Positions 6,701 to 8,835 of a DNA stretch of 8,835 nt are shown here, piece by piece. A model generated the notes under the pieces. That model did no database searches. It was not told the DNA's origin and saw only the letters and a program-made list of their open reading frames with translations. The number at the start of each line of letters is the position of its first letter. Position 1 is the stretch's first letter. Origin of the DNA: Moraxellaceae bacterium (lineage in GTDB: Bacteria > Pseudomonadota > Gammaproteobacteria > Pseudomonadales > UBA3067); the NCBI GenBank assembly GCA_002401525.1, contig NVTH01000220.1, forward strand, positions 1 through 8,835, given 5' to 3'. Made by a program: the position numbers and the translations under genes.

Positions 6701-8835
6701 TCGCGCTATTTTTACCTATTCATTTTTAGCAAGGCATTGGAAAGAGCCATTAGCGAATGGAATAAAACCGAGCATGGAAGCTTATAACCTGGCGCTTGAG
6801 TCTGGTGCATTGGAAGTCGCCTGCACCTGTTATTTGATCGCCACTTATTGCTCCTTTTACAGCGGTGAGGATTTAGTCAAGCTGTCGCAGAAATTAGCTG
6901 ATGGAGACCAGTTGTTTCGTGAGCTAAACCAAGAATTGACGATAGATCCCTTGAGGCTACTGCGGCAATTGGTATCGAATCTAACCAGCTCAGGAGGCAA
7001 AGCCAATCGTTTGGTCGGGGACTTCATTGATGAGGATGAAGCGTTAACGCGCTATAGAGAGACCGGTGACATAGTGGTCACTTCGGTACTTTATATTTAT
7101 AAGTTAATGGGTGCGTTTATTCTCGATGAAAAAGAAGACTTATGGGATATATGCAAACAAAATGAACGCTATTTAAAAGCGGCTATTTCCTTGGCTTATT
7201 TGCCCACTTTTTATTTTCTATGTGCTTTATCCTATTTACGCCTTTTACCCGATTTAAGTCCACTTAAGCGAATGAGTGCGTTGATGAAGGTTCGGCGCTA
7301 CAAAAGCAAATTAAAAAAGTACATGAAATATTGCGAACCTACGTGTGGACATAAATATTACCTGGTGCAAGCGGAATATCTCCATTGTACCGGGAAATCG
7401 GCTCAGGCAAATAAGTTATACGAAAAATCTATCTCCTTAGCCACTCGCAGTAAGATTCTCTATGAACAGGCCATTGCCGAAGAAATCACCGGCAAGTACC
7501 ATCTCGCAATTGGTAATGACCGAGCGGGGAAGTTTTACGTTCAACTTGCCGTCCAAAGCTATGAGGCGTGGGGTGCCGTGCCTAAAGCAGAAAAGTTGAG
7601 GCAGGAATATGATCTTGTTTCAAACCCTTTAAGAGTCCACTCTTCAAGCAAAAAAATAATGCCTCTCTCATCAACGACTCAAGGTGAATCAATTCACAGC
7701 ACATTGACTCCGGAAGGATCAGTGGACGTGTTAGGATTTGATAAAATATCGCTGGAAAAAACCTATCACGCACTATCGAGCGAAATGGACCTGGATAAAC
7801 TGATTGATAAGCTGACTCATTACTTGCTTGAAAATGCCGGCGCACAGAGTGTGTTTTTATTGCTTCAGGAGGACCGAGGTTGGGTTATCAAGTCGAGAAA
7901 GTCCGTTGAAGACCAGTCTGACTTTAAAGCCCGTGATTTATCTGAGTACTCCTCGGTGCCCCACAGTATAATTCGTTATGTCATCACCGCGGAAGAGCGG
8001 GTCATCTTAAATGATGCCTCGGAGGATGGGCAGTATGCGACGGATCCCTACGTTGTAAAGCAACGAATCAAATCAGTGTTGTGCATGCCGATTAAATATA
8101 AAGGTAAATTGTTAGCCGTGGTGTACGCAGAGCATCGAGAAATAGGCGGGGCATTTACCGAGGAGCAATCCAAAATACTGGATATCATTGGTTCCCAAGG
8201 TGCCATTGCCATCGAGAATGCACGACTGTATTCCTCTGTTAAAGATTCTGAGGATCGGTATCGCGGTTTGTTTGAAAATGCAGTCGAAGGGTTGTTTCAA
8301 GCGGATATTGACGGCGTTCCAATACTTTGCAATCCAGCGATGCTTAAAATGCTTGGGTATAATAATATCACCGATTTGATCAATGATATTGGGGACTCAC
8401 CGGAAAGTGTTTACGTCGATCCTGAATCTAGAGATCTTCTTAGACGCAAAATTAAATCCCTCGGCAGAGTGGTAGATTTCGAAGTTCAACTTTATAAAAA
8501 AGACCGCACTATTATTGATGCCTTGTATAGTGTGACGATGATTTTTGATGAAGAGGGCGCTCCACTTCGTCTCGATGGTATTATAAAAGACATCACCACG
8601 CAAAAACATAACGCTCAGCTTAGCCTGGAAAAAGAACGAGCAGTAGCTGCCGCTCAGGCAAAAAGCCAATTTTTAGCCAATATGAGTCACGAGATTCGCA
8701 CTCCCATGAATGGCGTGATGGGCATCGCCGAGCTGCTCAAGGATACTGGGCTTGACCCGATGCAATCTCATTACGTCAAAGTTATTTCCGACTCAGGTTC
8801 TTCATTGCTAGCAATCATTAATGATATTCTGGATT
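3741..8835 (+). CDS. Trifunctional Ser/Thr kinase-AAA ATPase-GAF-PAS-sensor histidine kinase, C-terminus beyond window
   Basis: The frame is open without a stop for 1698 codons to the right edge, so the gene is partial at its 3' end. Domain order: protein kinase (about 5-275) with K36, a probable helix-C E54, HKDINPAN (D129, N134), DFG 148-150, APE 176-178 and D192 in DFYSLG; then a STAND/AAA_16-type ATPase opening with LYGRE (300-304), Walker A GYSGIGKT (329-336, K335), Walker B LDDLQWAD (458-465), YRDNEV (490-495), EGNPFF (555-560) and [11 protein letters not shown] (688-698). A long helical, TPR-like region follows (about 720-1320), then GAF (about 1350-1500), PAS (about 1503-1625) and HisKA with H1650 in [13 protein letters not shown] HATPase and perhaps a receiver should follow outside the window. 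No signal peptide or membrane helix is apparent, so it should be cytoplasmic. The architecture matches the cyanobacterial HstK type and the fungal Mak2/Mak3/Chk1 type. The stimulus and targets are unknown. It is coupled to the preceding small ORF by ATGA. Confidence 0.93.
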   Translation, partial: MMEVAGYKSLAVKHASHNSVIYQGTRLSDSEPVILKSINPDHFSAGLLGRFKHEFEIIQLLDSDEIIKVLDLIQDVNQCTLVVEDIDGKSLNQWMACGELSDIGEILRVSIRLVQGLAKIHQARIIHKDINPANIIYNREKNLVKIIDFGISSQLPKEQSPLTSPSSIVGTLAYVAPEQSGRVNRSIDYRADFYSLGATLFEMLTSHTPFESDDPMEVIHGHIARKAPMVQEFNPDVPGPLCEVVAKLLAKAPEDRYQGTWGIKSDLETCLDLYRKHGEIPDFQIAAHDIPDRFQMPQKLYGREVEVKSVLESFSRVGKGAREATFIGGYSGIGKTALVREIYKPLTQKRGYFISGKFDQFQKEKPYSAITTSFSVLMKQILSEGAEKVADWKIKIVDTVGSSVNVIVDVIPGLELIVGEQPPLDPLLPAEAQNRFKIAFRRFISVFCTEKHPLVIFLDDLQWADCASLSLLQILMQSKSTRYLFLMGAYRDNEVSATHPLQILIDNITADDIRLNEVSLQKLCLEDVRQQLADALYRDPKDVNELAELVVAKTEGNPFFCEEFLKSLYSDECIQFDPSQGVWSWDLDAIKQLESTDNVVEFLTSRINLLPEHMQHLLAVASCINNRFDITALSHVMDETLSEVAFKIREASIEGFLVPIDLDLQIQELSTSELQELIRDNIKIEYRFSHDRIQQSAYGFLDEEEKSRIHEKLGWYLYQNDAPLDEKVFDIANHFNIHFGASEENNALVAELNLKAAQKSKKSISYQSANEYIKQAQGLMLETWSEQRYSLYLAIDSEATEIAYLNANHALVVVLAEKVIAKCKNVIDSMPVRMILIQSLNSQNELSKTIDLGLKTLKKLGLNIPRNANLLHVVKALIELKFALKQRKAKDLYDLPDMTDPGGLFIQRIIAILSIPCYLHNPNITLIMGLQSIKLCLKLGVSAESSYSFSLYSVVLCGILEDFDEGVEYGQFAITMAEKFHAKTVIPRAIFTYSFLARHWKEPLANGIKPSMEAYNLALESGALEVACTCYLIATYCSFYSGEDLVKLSQKLADGDQLFRELNQELTIDPLRLLRQLVSNLTSSGGKANRLVGDFIDEDEALTRYRETGDIVVTSVLYIYKLMGAFILDEKEDLWDICKQNERYLKAAISLAYLPTFYFLCALSYLRLLPDLSPLKRMSALMKVRRYKSKLKKYMKYCEPTCGHKYYLVQAEYLHCTGKSAQANKLYEKSISLATRSKILYEQAIAEEITGKYHLAIGNDRAGKFYVQLAVQSYEAWGAVPKAEKLRQEYDLVSNPLRVHSSSKKIMPLSSTTQGESIHSTLTPEGSVDVLGFDKISLEKTYHALSSEMDLDKLIDKLTHYLLENAGAQSVFLLLQEDRGWVIKSRKSVEDQSDFKARDLSEYSSVPHSIIRYVITAEERVILNDASEDGQYATDPYVVKQRIKSVLCMPIKYKGKLLAVVYAEHREIGGAFTEEQSKILDIIGSQGAIAIENARLYSSVKDSEDRYRGLFENAVEGLFQADIDGVPILCNPAMLKMLGYNNITDLINDIGDSPESVYVDPESRDLLRRKIKSLGRVVDFEVQLYKKDRTIIDALYSVTMIFDEEGAPLRLDGIIKDITTQKHNAQLSLEKERAVAAAQAKSQFLANMSHEIRTPMNGVMGIAELLKDTGLDPMQSHYVKVISDSGSSLLAIINDILD

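Overview
The window looks like a chromosomal stretch of a free-living Gram-negative gammaproteobacterium, probably marine or aquatic. This is inferred from moderately AT-rich coding sequence, Shine-Dalgarno-led genes, a 7TMR-DISM hybrid histidine kinase and a very large multidomain sensor kinase. I cannot name a genus. I saw no mobile element, CRISPR array, tRNA or rRNA.

Layout: (1) Positions 1-38 are a perfect palindrome acting as an intrinsic, probably bidirectional, terminator. (2) Positions 18-878, minus strand, encode an EamA/DMT-family membrane transporter whose last codons and stop lie inside that palindrome. (3) Positions 879-1114 are a divergent intergenic region with a possible -10 element and small inverted repeats. 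(4) Positions 1115-3592, plus strand, encode a membrane hybrid histidine kinase (periplasmic 7TMR-DISMED2-like domain, seven membrane helices, HisKA, HATPase, receiver). (5) Positions 3589-3744, plus strand, hold a 51-codon basic small ORF whose start overlaps the stop of the kinase gene and whose stop overlaps the start of the next gene, both as ATGA. (6) Positions 3741-8835, plus strand, hold a giant gene that runs off the right edge uninterrupted for 1698 codons. It encodes Ser/Thr kinase, AAA-type ATPase, helical-repeat region, GAF, PAS and the start of a HisKA domain.

The three plus-strand genes form one tightly packed, probably translationally coupled operon. It carries two sensor kinases of different architecture: one membrane-anchored with its own receiver, and one apparently soluble with both Ser/Thr-kinase and His-kinase modules. 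A shared signalling circuit is the natural inference, with the small ORF as a possible accessory or coupling element, but the sequence does not prove a physical or phosphotransfer link. The output gene, if any, lies beyond the right edge. The transporter is divergently oriented and need not be functionally related.
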